Part shown: piece by piece, positions 8,938 to 16,688 of the stretch
How positions within the stretch are numbered: the first letter of the stretch is position 1
Layout of the letters: every line of letters starts with the position of its first letter
Assembly: GCA_004524445.1 (NCBI GenBank)
Contig: SDNP01000001.1
Span: 1 to 64,000 of the forward strand
Reading direction: 5' to 3'
Length of the DNA stretch: 64,000 nt
DNA from: Candidatus Thorarchaeota archaeon
GTDB lineage: Archaea; Asgardarchaeota; Thorarchaeia; Thorarchaeales; Thorarchaeaceae
The notes under the pieces: generated by a model
Database searches by the model: none
Told to the model about the DNA's origin: nothing
Seen by the model: the letters and a program-made list of their open reading frames with translations, nothing else
Position numbers and translations under genes: made by a program

Positions 8938-9452
8938 TTGCAGTCTAGCAATGGGATATTGGAATCACAGAGGGAAAAAAGAAATCGCCAAGCTGTTCTT
9001 TTGAGTCTAATATTTGTTACTCTGTTGGCCCCTTCTTTGTTCACATCATTGTTGGATCCAACTACACCTATATCCGCCTTTATGCAACGATATGGATTTG
9101 GGTGGCTGGTCCAATGGGTGTTCCGGGCGGAACTGTCCAGACTCTCTATATCATGACCGACACACTCCCCCGGATGTTCTTGCGGCATGTGTTTATCTAT
9201 CTGGTTAGCAGGTACTATCTAGGCTTGACAGCAAAACGAAAAATCTTGATTTTTGCAGTCATTGTTGAAGTCCAACCTATTCTCCTATACTATTTCCCGT
9301 ATCTTGTTACCGGAACATTGTTTCTGTGGCCGTGGATGATTCTCCTGAGTGGATTTCCTATTCCATCACTAACTGTCGCTGCCCTTACTCCAATGAAGAC
9401 CCGACCGCGTCCAGACCATGCCTTGTGGGCGGAAAAACGAAAAAATGGATAA
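8938..9452 (+). pseudogene. Frameshifted paralogue of the adjacent multi-pass membrane protein
   Basis: Two overlapping frames together look like the protein at 9610: the first gives the N-terminus (SQREKRNRQAVLLSLIF) and the second the later part (FLRHVFIYLVSRYYLGLTAK, compare FMRLVFVYMVNRYYLAKT). The frame changes by minus one somewhere between about 9060 and 9150; the first frame stops at 9156 and the second at 9452. The leader GGGGAGATTC before the start is also shared with the downstream copy, so this is a tandem duplication. Either a decayed copy or a sequencing error; the acidic tail of the other copy is absent here. Confidence 0.68.
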
Positions 9453-9609
9453 GTTGTGTCAAACAGGATTAGTAACTACTAGTCATTTATTCTACCTTCG
9501 TCAGGAGCAACCAAACGAAACAATGACTGCAACGAGAAATCAACTGACCTGGGACAAAAAAAGAAAACTATCTTAAGACAAGCTGCATCAGATATTTCGG
9601 GGAGATTCC

Positions 9610-10284
9610 ATGCAATCAGAACCATCTGAACATGAATCGCAAAAAGAAAAGAGAACACGCTATATTGTTCTTCTTATAATATTGGCAGCCGCTTTGTTTT
9701 TACCCGTGCTTGTTATTGTTTACAGCAGTCCCTATTATGGATATGTCCAGGTCATGGCTATGACGTGGATATGGTATAGTCAGGGAAGGCCATTTCCAGT
9801 GGTATTCCCGTTTTTCATATTCATGGTAATCAGCAGCCTGCCCTTCACTTTCATGAGACTGGTCTTTGTCTATATGGTCAACAGGTACTATTTGGCAAAA
9901 ACTACCAAAAAGAGAGTCTTGATGGCAGGGGTGGCGGCCGAGCTTCAGGCTGCTCTCATCTTCAATCTCCCGTACATTCTCATGTTCATTCTAGCTCCAG
10001 GACAATCCATGTATCCCATGTATGCAATTCCCATCCCCGCATTGATTATCATTGGCTATCTTATTTTCAGATTTCGCCCGCCACCTGTACAGAAATCTTG
10101 GGTGGAAGACAGTGAGAAGGCTGGATGGTGGAATGAAGAAGTAGCGAAGCCTGCTGAAAGCGAAGCGCCACAGCAACCCGTCATAGCCAGCGATGAAACT
10201 GATGAATCAGAGGACGAAGAAGCGCGGGAGGAAGAAACCGGGGAAGAGCAACCATCTGGCGAATGGCTAAAGGAAACTTGGTAG
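9610..10284 (+). CDS. Multi-pass membrane protein with acidic C-terminal tail
   Basis: 224 residues: a charged N-terminus (SEHESQKEKRTR), four to five hydrophobic segments between about residues 18 and 155, then a long, strongly acidic cytoplasmic tail (DETDESEDEEAREEETGEE). Start ATG 9610 follows GGGGAGATTCC. It is the intact partner of the frameshifted copy just upstream. No family recognised; acidic tails like this often mediate protein contacts, but that is a guess. Confidence 0.72.
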   Translation: MQSEPSEHESQKEKRTRYIVLLIILAAALFLPVLVIVYSSPYYGYVQVMAMTWIWYSQGRPFPVVFPFFIFMVISSLPFTFMRLVFVYMVNRYYLAKTTKKRVLMAGVAAELQAALIFNLPYILMFILAPGQSMYPMYAIPIPALIIIGYLIFRFRPPPVQKSWVEDSEKAGWWNEEVAKPAESEAPQQPVIASDETDESEDEEAREEETGEEQPSGEWLKETW

Positions 10285-10342
10285 AAGCTCCACATGGCGC
10301 CTTCTTGGTACGTCCCATCAATCACATAGAGGTGCAGAAACA

Positions 10343-11143
10343 TTGTGTGAACTCATGGCACTTTCATTTGCAAATCCTGTAAGAGCAAGTATCTCCTTGA
10401 ATGTTTTTCAAGAGAACGGTGTTGAGAATCCTGATGGTTGGGGTGTAGCATACTATCGAAATGACGCCATGCAGCTAATCAAGGAAGCCTTGCCTGCCTC
10501 AGACAGTATACTCTATGACTTTATTGAACGGAGTGCTTCTTCGAAGATTTACATCTCTCATTTGAGACGTTCAACTGAAGGAATTCGAAGCTATTTGAAT
10601 ACTCATCCCTTCTATAGAGTTGCACATATGATGGGCGCGCGCTTCGAATACGCTTTTGCCCATAATGGCACAGTTGCTGATTACCAAAAGCTATCCTTGA
10701 GCAAATATACACCTCTTGGCGAAACTGACTCAGAACATGTTTTTTGTCATATACTCGAAGTCCTTTCGAATGTTGGCAGCTCATCATGGACAAGAAGCGA
10801 GTATCAACTACTTGAAGAGCTCTTGCAGGCCATGAACACCCCTGAGAATACACTGAACTGCATACTATCTGACGGAATACGATTGTTCTGCTATTCCGAC
10901 ATACATGATCACAATAGTGGTCTTCGATATTCAGAGTATGTTCCTGTAATCAAGCTAAAGGACCAAGCAAAAGACATAGGGGAGATTAGAGTCCGAACAG
11001 CAGGCAATTCCATAAATACTACTGGCATCAAAGGAGTTCTCGTTACGACGCGAGACATGAGTGAGGGGAATTGGCTCGAGTTTTCACCCGGCGAGCTCAT
11101 GGTATTCAAGGGTGGTGAGATTGTCTATTCCTCTTCTGGGTAG
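10343..11143 (+). CDS. Class II glutamine amidotransferase-like protein (YafJ type)
   Basis: 266 residues. The TTG start is directly followed by Cys2 (MCELMALS), the N-terminal nucleophile of class II glutamine amidotransferases, which fixes the start; GAGGTG lies eight bases upstream. Further family motifs are ENPDGWGVAYY, SHLRRSTEG, and FAHNGTVADY, followed by TDSEHVF. These stand-alone domains hydrolyse an amide by the Ntn mechanism; physiological substrates are mostly unknown. No synthase domain is fused or adjacent. Confidence 0.85.
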   Translation: MCELMALSFANPVRASISLNVFQENGVENPDGWGVAYYRNDAMQLIKEALPASDSILYDFIERSASSKIYISHLRRSTEGIRSYLNTHPFYRVAHMMGARFEYAFAHNGTVADYQKLSLSKYTPLGETDSEHVFCHILEVLSNVGSSSWTRSEYQLLEELLQAMNTPENTLNCILSDGIRLFCYSDIHDHNSGLRYSEYVPVIKLKDQAKDIGEIRVRTAGNSINTTGIKGVLVTTRDMSEGNWLEFSPGELMVFKGGEIVYSSSG

Positions 11144-11234
11144 CAAATTTATGAAGAACACCTACTAGATAAAGAGATGAATCTGCTCATTAGATTATTC
11201 ATATTTCAAAAAATCCTAAGCCAACTGCCAAAAT

Positions 11235-11330
11235 TCAGGTCAGGAACTCACTCATAAGAAACAGGAATAAGAAGAGCGCCAATCCCGCTATCATTAACGC
11301 GGCAAAGAAGATTCTGCGGTAATCTGTCAT
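11235..11330 (-). CDS. 31-residue membrane microprotein at the end of the PH-domain operon
   Basis: ATG at 11330 overlaps the TGA of the preceding PH-domain gene in an ATGA junction, a strong sign of translational coupling. The frame codes for a short basic N-terminus (TDYRRIF), one hydrophobic helix (AALMIAGLALFLFLFLM) and ends SEFLT. It is the sixth and last gene of the operon. Single-pass peptides of this kind often associate with the larger membrane proteins they are encoded with; that is inference. Confidence 0.62.
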   Translation of the reverse strand: MTDYRRIFFAALMIAGLALFLFLFLMSEFLT

Positions 11331-12085
11331 TTCTGTTCGGACTCCATGAGAGTTTGTCGTATCTCGCGAAATGCATTCAATGTTGCTTCTGTAAAGATGC
11401 TTTTAGCTCTTCCTTTCGGCGTCACTCTTCTCCCCAAGCGCAACGGGAAATCAAAACGCCGCAGTTCTCGAAGAATAAAGGCTTCTAATTTCTCATAGAA
11501 GACTATTCCCTCAATGTTCTCTTCAGATGCATTTCGAAAGAGAGCAGTAAGGATAAGGCTTGCCACACCTGATGGGCGAGGCCCAGTTGATTCTCCTGCC
11601 GTATCGATTTTTACAGATCCTATACCAAATAGCCTATCAAAAGGTCCTGCTCTGGTCTGCACATTTGTGACTGTTCTAAATGGTATGTGTTTCTCCGTCA
11701 CTGTGATAATTCCCTTACGCTGGTAGATCTCTGGCATACGTTCACCTTCCCATCCCACCACACAGTACTTAATCCTCTTCACATAGAAATGAGTCCAGAT
11801 GATAGCCGGTATTAACCAAAGTATGGTAAATGCCCAGTAGACCTGGCTACCGGCTATCCAATCGACATCCGCAAACCAGAGATTGATGGGGATGAACTCT
11901 AATATGAAGAAGGTGATAAGTGGAGGTCCATAGAGAGAGAAGAGGAATACACCCCAGAGAGCGAACGCTGAGAGAATGAACTTCAACCACTTCTTATACC
12001 TTAAGGCAGGAATGGGGGAAAAAGATCTTCCATCATAGATTGGGTCCTGTGGGGGTTTTATAATCCGTTCTCCAGTCCCCGCCAT
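11327..12085 (-). CDS. Bacterial PH-domain (bPH2, YdbS/YdbT-like) membrane protein, copy 4
   Basis: 252 residues. Order: N-terminal signature IIKPPQDPIYDGRSF, two membrane helices (about residues 32-60 and 80-105), then a PH-like barrel with PFRTVTNVQTRAGPFDRL and SVKIDTAGES. C-terminal part reads FYEKLEAFILRELRRF as in its three neighbours. It is the most diverged copy, with an extra hydrophobic insert (ASLILTALF) within the barrel. AAGGAG lies nine bases before ATG 12085 and overlaps the stop of the preceding copy. The founding family members are membrane proteins of unknown function, some linked to resistance to bacteriocins. Confidence 0.85.
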   Translation of the reverse strand: MAGTGERIIKPPQDPIYDGRSFSPIPALRYKKWLKFILSAFALWGVFLFSLYGPPLITFFILEFIPINLWFADVDWIAGSQVYWAFTILWLIPAIIWTHFYVKRIKYCVVGWEGERMPEIYQRKGIITVTEKHIPFRTVTNVQTRAGPFDRLFGIGSVKIDTAGESTGPRPSGVASLILTALFRNASEENIEGIVFYEKLEAFILRELRRFDFPLRLGRRVTPKGRAKSIFTEATLNAFREIRQTLMESEQK

Positions 12086-12098
12086 ATACTTCTACTCC

Positions 12099-12833
12099 TT
12101 ACTCGCGGTTCCTTAGCAAATCCCGAATGTCGGTGAGGACACGTAGAATCTGCCTCTCAATATCCGTGGGGCCACTTGATATCCCTTCCTCCTCGGGAAA
12201 GACAACCTCCGTACCAGTTACGTAAGGGTCTTTGAATTTCCTGAGCTCTCGGAGGATGAAATCCCGTAGCTCTTCGTAAAAGACAAGCCCTTCCAGTTTC
12301 TCCTCGGGTGCTCCCATTTGGCTTGAACCCGAGTGTCCTGCTGTTTCTATCTCGATTGAACCAATGCCAAACAATCGGTCAAATGGACCCGCTCTGCTAG
12401 AGATATTGGTAATTGTGCGAAACGGAACATGTTTGCGGGTGATGTTAATGATGCCTTTCTTCACATAGATTTCAGGCATGGTTTCTCCGGATTTGGCGAT
12501 AACTGAATACTCTATGGAATTAAGATAGATGGGTACCAGTATGACACCGGGAACCAACCAAATCGCGGTGATGATCCAATACCAGAAATTGACTGGGTAC
12601 CACCACATATTGAAGAAGCTGGCCCAAAAAGCAGGCCAGCCACCACCAACTGCTACAAAAAACACAAAATAGTTAGCAAGAAGTATGATGACGATAATCA
12701 TGATCCATATCATGACAGCAGCAAAAATTCCCATGAACCACATCTTGTTTCGGAATTTCTTATCCGGACTGAACACCTTTCCCTTTGCGATATCCTCCAT
12801 GGGTGGTCTGATGACCTTCCCTTCAGCAGTCAA
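12099..12833 (-). CDS. Bacterial PH-domain membrane protein, copy 3
   Basis: 244 residues with the same plan as its neighbours: VIRPPMEDIAKGKVFSP, two membrane segments, PH-like barrel (VPFRTITNISSRAGPFDRL, SIEIETAGHSG), then LVFYEELRDFILRELRKF and a charged tail that ends in a predicted short helix (ERQILRVLTDIRDLL). The start TTG 12833 directly follows the TAA of the previous gene, so the junction is coupled. Confidence 0.85.
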   Translation of the reverse strand: MTAEGKVIRPPMEDIAKGKVFSPDKKFRNKMWFMGIFAAVMIWIMIIVIILLANYFVFFVAVGGGWPAFWASFFNMWWYPVNFWYWIITAIWLVPGVILVPIYLNSIEYSVIAKSGETMPEIYVKKGIINITRKHVPFRTITNISSRAGPFDRLFGIGSIEIETAGHSGSSQMGAPEEKLEGLVFYEELRDFILRELRKFKDPYVTGTEVVFPEEEGISSGPTDIERQILRVLTDIRDLLRNRE

Positions 12834-13610
12834 TTAGCTCTCATCCTCCTCTTTATTCTTGAGGATCTCCAATATTTCTCTGAGAGGTGTCATCTCATTC
12901 CTTATTTCTCTCAGTGTGATCAGAATCTCATCTTGAAGACTACCCTCTAGTTTAGGAATATCTCTCTCTTCTTTTGAAACAACTTCTGTACCAGTTGTAT
13001 AGCTTCCACGATATTTTCTTAGTTCTTGAAGAATGAAGTCTCTTAACTCCTCGTAGAATGTGAGGCCCTCAAGCTTCTCCTCAGGTCCGAATTGTCGCGT
13101 TCCAGAATATCCAGCTGTTTCAATCTCGATATTGCCAATCCCGAATAACCTGTCGAAAACTCCAGCTCTTCCCGATATGTTGGTGATTGTCCGAAATGGC
13201 ACATGTTTTCCAGTCACATTGATAATTCCCTTTTTGACAAATATCTCCGGCATTGCCTCTCCAGATTCGGATGTCACGCTATACTCTATACTGCTAATAT
13301 AGAACGGCAGAATGATTGACCCAGGTAAAACTATCACTATGAACAGGATGGCTAGGATAAGCGATACCGTTGGAAACCACGTGTAAACATAGTTCCAATA
13401 CGCCATGATTGCTGAACCTTCATCCACTACTGTGACCAAATAGCTAATTCCCAACCAACCCAGAGTGGCCATAAGCCATATGGAAAAAACACCCAACCAA
13501 AGCTCTGTCCATGCCTTATACATGAACTTCTTTGAGGGCGTGAAAATTTTCCCACTTGAAATGCTTTCAATAGACGGAATGAATTCCTCTTCTCTCTCAT
13601 TCTTACTCAT
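12834..13610 (-). CDS. Bacterial PH-domain membrane protein, copy 2
   Basis: 258 residues. N-terminal signature FIPSIESISSGKIFTPSKKF, two hydrophobic segments, barrel motif VPFRTITNISGRAGVFDRL with NIEIETAGYSG, C-terminal FYEELRDFILQELRKY and a tail with a likely coiled helix (ILITLREIRNEMTPLREIL). ATG 13610 overlaps the end of the upstream copy by eight bases. The tail helices in copies 1-3 share the pattern ...LRxxRDLL, which could serve for assembly between copies. Confidence 0.86.
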   Translation of the reverse strand: MSKNEREEEFIPSIESISSGKIFTPSKKFMYKAWTELWLGVFSIWLMATLGWLGISYLVTVVDEGSAIMAYWNYVYTWFPTVSLILAILFIVIVLPGSIILPFYISSIEYSVTSESGEAMPEIFVKKGIINVTGKHVPFRTITNISGRAGVFDRLFGIGNIEIETAGYSGTRQFGPEEKLEGLTFYEELRDFILQELRKYRGSYTTGTEVVSKEERDIPKLEGSLQDEILITLREIRNEMTPLREILEILKNKEEDES

Positions 13611-14376
13611 TTTTCTTCTTCTCTCCTTCTAGTAATTTTGAATCAATACTGCTCAACAAATCACGCATGTCGCGAAGCGTTCGCAAGATGTCATCTTGTA
13701 GACTATCATCAAGGTCAGGTACTGGCTCTTCTTCTGGCATCACAATTTCTGTTCCAGTTGCGTAGGGCGCCCTGAACTTCCGAAGCTCTCGCAGTATGAA
13801 GTCGCGTAGTTCTTCATAGAACACGATTCCCTCTATCTTCTCCTCAGGCCCCGGTTGTCCGGATGATCTGACAGAAGAGCCAGCGGTTTCTATTTCTACT
13901 GACCCAATACCCAGGAGCTTGTCAAGAACTCCCGCCGTACTTGATATGTTGGTTATTGTTCGGAAGGGTACATGACGTTCCGTCGTTGTAATCAGTCCTC
14001 TTCGAGTGAAAACCTCAGGCATGGTTATGCCTTTTTCAGATATCACGGAATAGCGGAATGTGTTGTAATAGGCTGGTACCAACATAGCCGCAGGAATCAT
14101 CCAAATGAAATTGATAATCCAATACCAAAATAGCACCGGCCATAACCATTGCTGAAGGTACAGCTGATAACCAATGAAGCCCAACCCCTCATCCAGAATG
14201 ACCAGATATGATATCGGCAACCACATCACTAGACCGAAAACAAACAGTACAACGGGGAGCATGATGATGGCAACCCACATCTTATATTTGAATCGACGAT
14301 GAGGACGAAATACGCGCCCACTAACTATGTCCTCCATGGGGGGCCTGATTACTTTCTCCTTTTCTTCGTTTGTCAT
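13603..14376 (-). CDS. Bacterial PH-domain membrane protein, copy 1
   Basis: 257 residues. N-terminal VIRPPMEDIVSGRVFRP, two membrane segments, PH-like barrel with VPFRTITNISSTAGVLDKL and SVEIETAGSS, then FYEELRDFILRELRKF, and a tail with DSLQDDILRTLRDMRDLL. First of four paralogues, which by their tight spacing must be transcribed together. It starts six bases after the stop of the HTH-containing gene. Confidence 0.86.
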   Translation of the reverse strand: MTNEEKEKVIRPPMEDIVSGRVFRPHRRFKYKMWVAIIMLPVVLFVFGLVMWLPISYLVILDEGLGFIGYQLYLQQWLWPVLFWYWIINFIWMIPAAMLVPAYYNTFRYSVISEKGITMPEVFTRRGLITTTERHVPFRTITNISSTAGVLDKLLGIGSVEIETAGSSVRSSGQPGPEEKIEGIVFYEELRDFILRELRKFRAPYATGTEIVMPEEEPVPDLDDSLQDDILRTLRDMRDLLSSIDSKLLEGEKKKNE

Positions 14377-14382
14377 AATATG

Positions 14383-14988
14383 CTAGTCACCTCTTCTTTT
14401 ATATCTAGGAATCTCTTTTGCTGCTAATTTGTTGAAAATAGCAATAGACTGCTGAGTCATGTATAGTTCTTCCTCATCAGGTCGTAAAGTGATGGCGTAC
14501 TCCTCCATGATAGTATCTAGGATTTCTCTGCATTCCTCTCGCTTCGGGCATGGATCCAGGTTTCGTGTATCCTCAGCGGGTCGATCATAGGGCGTACCAT
14601 CACAGAGTTTGCCTGCATACGAATCATGCTTGTACCAAACCACAGGCCCGAGCTTCATAGTGAAGACAATGTATACGGCTGCGCTCGCTTGGTAATCAAA
14701 ACCTATCAGAAGCCCTTTGTAGTCCAGAAGACTCTCCACATCAAGCCGATGGCTGTTGGCATTATCGCTTAGAATCTTCTCAATTTTCTTTCTAGCTCTA
14801 TTGAGCACACGAGAAACATAAGCCGCATCACCCAAACTGATTTTTTCGTTGCTCTTGTCGTCCAAGGTTTGCTGAACATAGGACGGAATACTCCGTTCCT
14901 CTTGATAGTTTTCGGCAATCTCTCCTGTGGACTTCCCTTGCTGGAATTCCCACCAGACAATTGCTTCATGGGTGGACAGCGAGCTCAT
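14383..14988 (-). CDS. Helix-turn-helix protein heading the PH-domain operon
   Basis: 201 residues. The N-terminal 80 residues look like a sigma-region-4/LuxR-like helix-turn-helix (THEAIVWWEFQQGKSTGEIA, then YVSRVLNRARKKIEKIL). The rest is a mixed alpha/beta domain with two Cys-containing motifs (GKLCDGTPYDRP and DPCPKREECREIL) and a beta stretch (SAAVYIVFTMKLGPVVWYK), perhaps a ligand- or metal-sensing part. First gene of the operon, with GAGGAAAG before ATG 14988. Likely regulator of the PH-domain genes by position only. Confidence 0.65.
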   Translation of the reverse strand: MSSLSTHEAIVWWEFQQGKSTGEIAENYQEERSIPSYVQQTLDDKSNEKISLGDAAYVSRVLNRARKKIEKILSDNANSHRLDVESLLDYKGLLIGFDYQASAAVYIVFTMKLGPVVWYKHDSYAGKLCDGTPYDRPAEDTRNLDPCPKREECREILDTIMEEYAITLRPDEEELYMTQQSIAIFNKLAAKEIPRYKRRGD

Positions 14989-15041
14989 TTTCTTTCCTCG
15001 ATCATTCTGACATTCGAATATGCCTTGTTGCTTTCTAGGGA

Positions 15042-15055
15042 AACTTTATATTTAA
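15042..15055 (-). promoter_or_regulatory. Candidate promoter (TATA) of the PH-domain operon
   Basis: On the minus strand this reads TTTAAATATAAAG, a good archaeal TATA box 55-65 bases before the ATG at 14988. A palindrome at 15082-15093 lies just upstream. Confidence 0.5.
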
Positions 15056-15081
15056 ACGTTGTTAATGTTTACAATAATCTG

Positions 15082-15093
15082 GTAAAGATTTAC
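15082..15093. promoter_or_regulatory. Candidate operator palindrome in the divergent gap
   Basis: GTAAA-GA-TTTAC is a perfect 5+5 inverted repeat. A related half (TTAATGTTTAC) lies 10 bases to its left. The site sits between the promoter of the PH-domain operon and the ABC-transporter remnant, so it may bind the HTH protein encoded by the first gene of the operon. Confidence 0.35.
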
Positions 15094-15115
15094 ACTATTA
15101 AGGTGTTGAGAAAAA

Positions 15116-15538
15116 TTGACCAGAAATGAGCTCTCCATCAAGACAAAAGCACTGCAAAAGGACTTCGGTCCGGTTCTTGCAGTGAGGAATCTTGATCTGC
15201 AAGTTGCGACAGGCAGCCGGTTTGGACTCCTCATTGCGGTTGGTTCTTCAATGATTGCTATTGGCGTGACAGCAAAGAATCCCGACTACGAGGACACGAA
15301 ATCTCCTGCTCATCAGACGAATCAGATGACTGCGATGATGCTGCCAATGGTATGCATAATGGCATCGGTATTCATCTTGATTGCCCTATCAATATTGGAT
15401 CTTGATGTCGTGATTGAGAACGCATTGAGCCCTATTGGCTTTCAATTGCTCTTCTCTCTAACAGGTCCATTCATCATCCTCTTGGTGGGAGTTGCATATG
15501 TATCATCAGGAATAAAATCATTATCAGCTCCAGCGTAA
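15116..15538 (+). pseudogene. Collapsed ABC transporter: ATPase N-terminus fused to permease C-terminus
   Basis: The frame starts like an ABC ATPase (IKTKALQKDFGPVLAVRNLD, then TGSRFGLL) but breaks off right where the Walker A motif should follow and continues with the last part of an ABC-2-type permease: VGSSMIAIGVTAKNPDYED, then three hydrophobic segments. Walker A, Walker B, signature motif and most membrane helices are missing. A single in-frame deletion that removed the end of the ATPase gene and the start of the permease gene explains this. The frame is open for 140 codons, so a fusion peptide could still be made; transport is not possible. Confidence 0.75.
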
Positions 15539-15575
15539 TGAAAGACTAGGATTTCGGATTACCGAATTCATCTTT

Positions 15576-15620
15576 ATGATGGTGGATGATTCAGAATTCG
15601 CGTCCACCATCATTTCCTTT
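15576..15620 (+). terminator. Hairpin followed by T-tract
   Basis: Arms ATGATGGTGGA (15576-15586) and TCCACCATCAT (15603-15613) are perfectly complementary and are followed by TTCCTTTTTTC. It lies after the stop of the ABC remnant and could terminate it. Confidence 0.55.
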
Positions 15621-15640
15621 TTTCAAGTATGTGGCTCTCA

Positions 15641-16612
15641 CTATTGCGTCACAATCTTCGTTCCTTTAGAACTCGGAATAGTCCACTCTTCGAGTGCCAT
15701 CTGTGACTCAGTGTCAATAATAGCACTGTTTCTGTAAAGCGCTCGCAGGAATCTGTTGTAATCTTCAATGTCTTCAGTACGGACAGTTGCAAACAAGCTG
15801 TAATCTCCTCCCACTCGATGCAAGTCCCAGACTTCCTTGAAGAGACTCACATATTCAGCAGTCTTTGCCACTTTCCCTGGTTTTGGTTTTATCCTCAGGA
15901 AGAACTTGATGGGAAGATCAACATATTTGAAGTCAATATCTATGGAGTGACCTAGAATGACATTCTTCATCGCGAGGCGTCGCATGACCTTTGAAACAGC
16001 AGGTTGACTAATTTCCTTCTGCATCTCTTCCCCGATTCTACGCTGTGATGGGCTCATTGGTTCCTCAGTTGTTGCTTCCCATCGCCTTATGGTATTAAGG
16101 AGCGACCAATCCACGTCAGAGAGCATGAACTCAGAGAAACCGTTCTTTCTGACAAGGAATCCATGAGTCTTATACGTGGCGAGAACTTGGACCAAATCAT
16201 ATTTCTGCGCCTCTGTGGCAGCGACTACTTTGTCCATTTTGTCAAGAAACTCGTTGAATGACTGTGATTTGCGGAATCTAAAGAGAGCTAGAAGTGAGTA
16301 TTCTCCCGAGATACCATCAAGCGACTCAAGTTCCGGCATATTTAGCAATGCACGACTAAGCGTCACTTCTCTTGGGTTGCTCTTAATCAGTAGAATGCTG
16401 TTTCTCTCTGCATAGACTTTTGCAGGATTGAGAATAGTCAGGTAAGCTCGTATTACCTGCCACTTCACCAGTTTTCTAATCGTGCGAGCAACCCAGTTCC
16501 TCCCTTTTCCCAAGCTCTTGGCAAGTGATTGTATGTTGGCTCTTGAGTCCTCTAGTAGTTCTCGAAGCAATGCCTTTTCGCTTTCCTTAATGGAATGCAC
16601 TCTCTGCGTCAT
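15641..16612 (-). CDS. Double Lrp/AsnC-type transcription regulator
   Basis: 323 residues made of two Lrp-like units: a first winged helix (ALLRELLEDSRANIQSLAKSLG) with a beta-alpha ligand domain, then a second winged helix (SLLNTIRRWEATTEEPMSPSQ, RRLAMKNVI) with a second RAM-like domain (KFFLRIKPKPGKVAKTAEYV). Standard Lrp proteins are about 150 residues, so this is a duplicated form. It is divergent from the adenosylhomocysteinase gene with only 76 bases between starts, so it may act on both, for example in sensing methionine-cycle compounds; that is inference. Confidence 0.78.
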   Translation of the reverse strand: MTQRVHSIKESEKALLRELLEDSRANIQSLAKSLGKGRNWVARTIRKLVKWQVIRAYLTILNPAKVYAERNSILLIKSNPREVTLSRALLNMPELESLDGISGEYSLLALFRFRKSQSFNEFLDKMDKVVAATEAQKYDLVQVLATYKTHGFLVRKNGFSEFMLSDVDWSLLNTIRRWEATTEEPMSPSQRRIGEEMQKEISQPAVSKVMRRLAMKNVILGHSIDIDFKYVDLPIKFFLRIKPKPGKVAKTAEYVSLFKEVWDLHRVGGDYSLFATVRTEDIEDYNRFLRALYRNSAIIDTESQMALEEWTIPSSKGTKIVTQ

Positions 16613-16688
16613 AACCGGTGCCTTCTATTCCAATTTCATATGGAGGATTTTAATATGTTGCTCTGTTTCCTTTGCATGTGTAATCAAT

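Noticed and set aside
16482..16688. Upstream extension of the adenosylhomocysteinase frame
   Set aside because: The extension overlaps the divergent regulator and its promoter; the family N-terminus begins at 16689.
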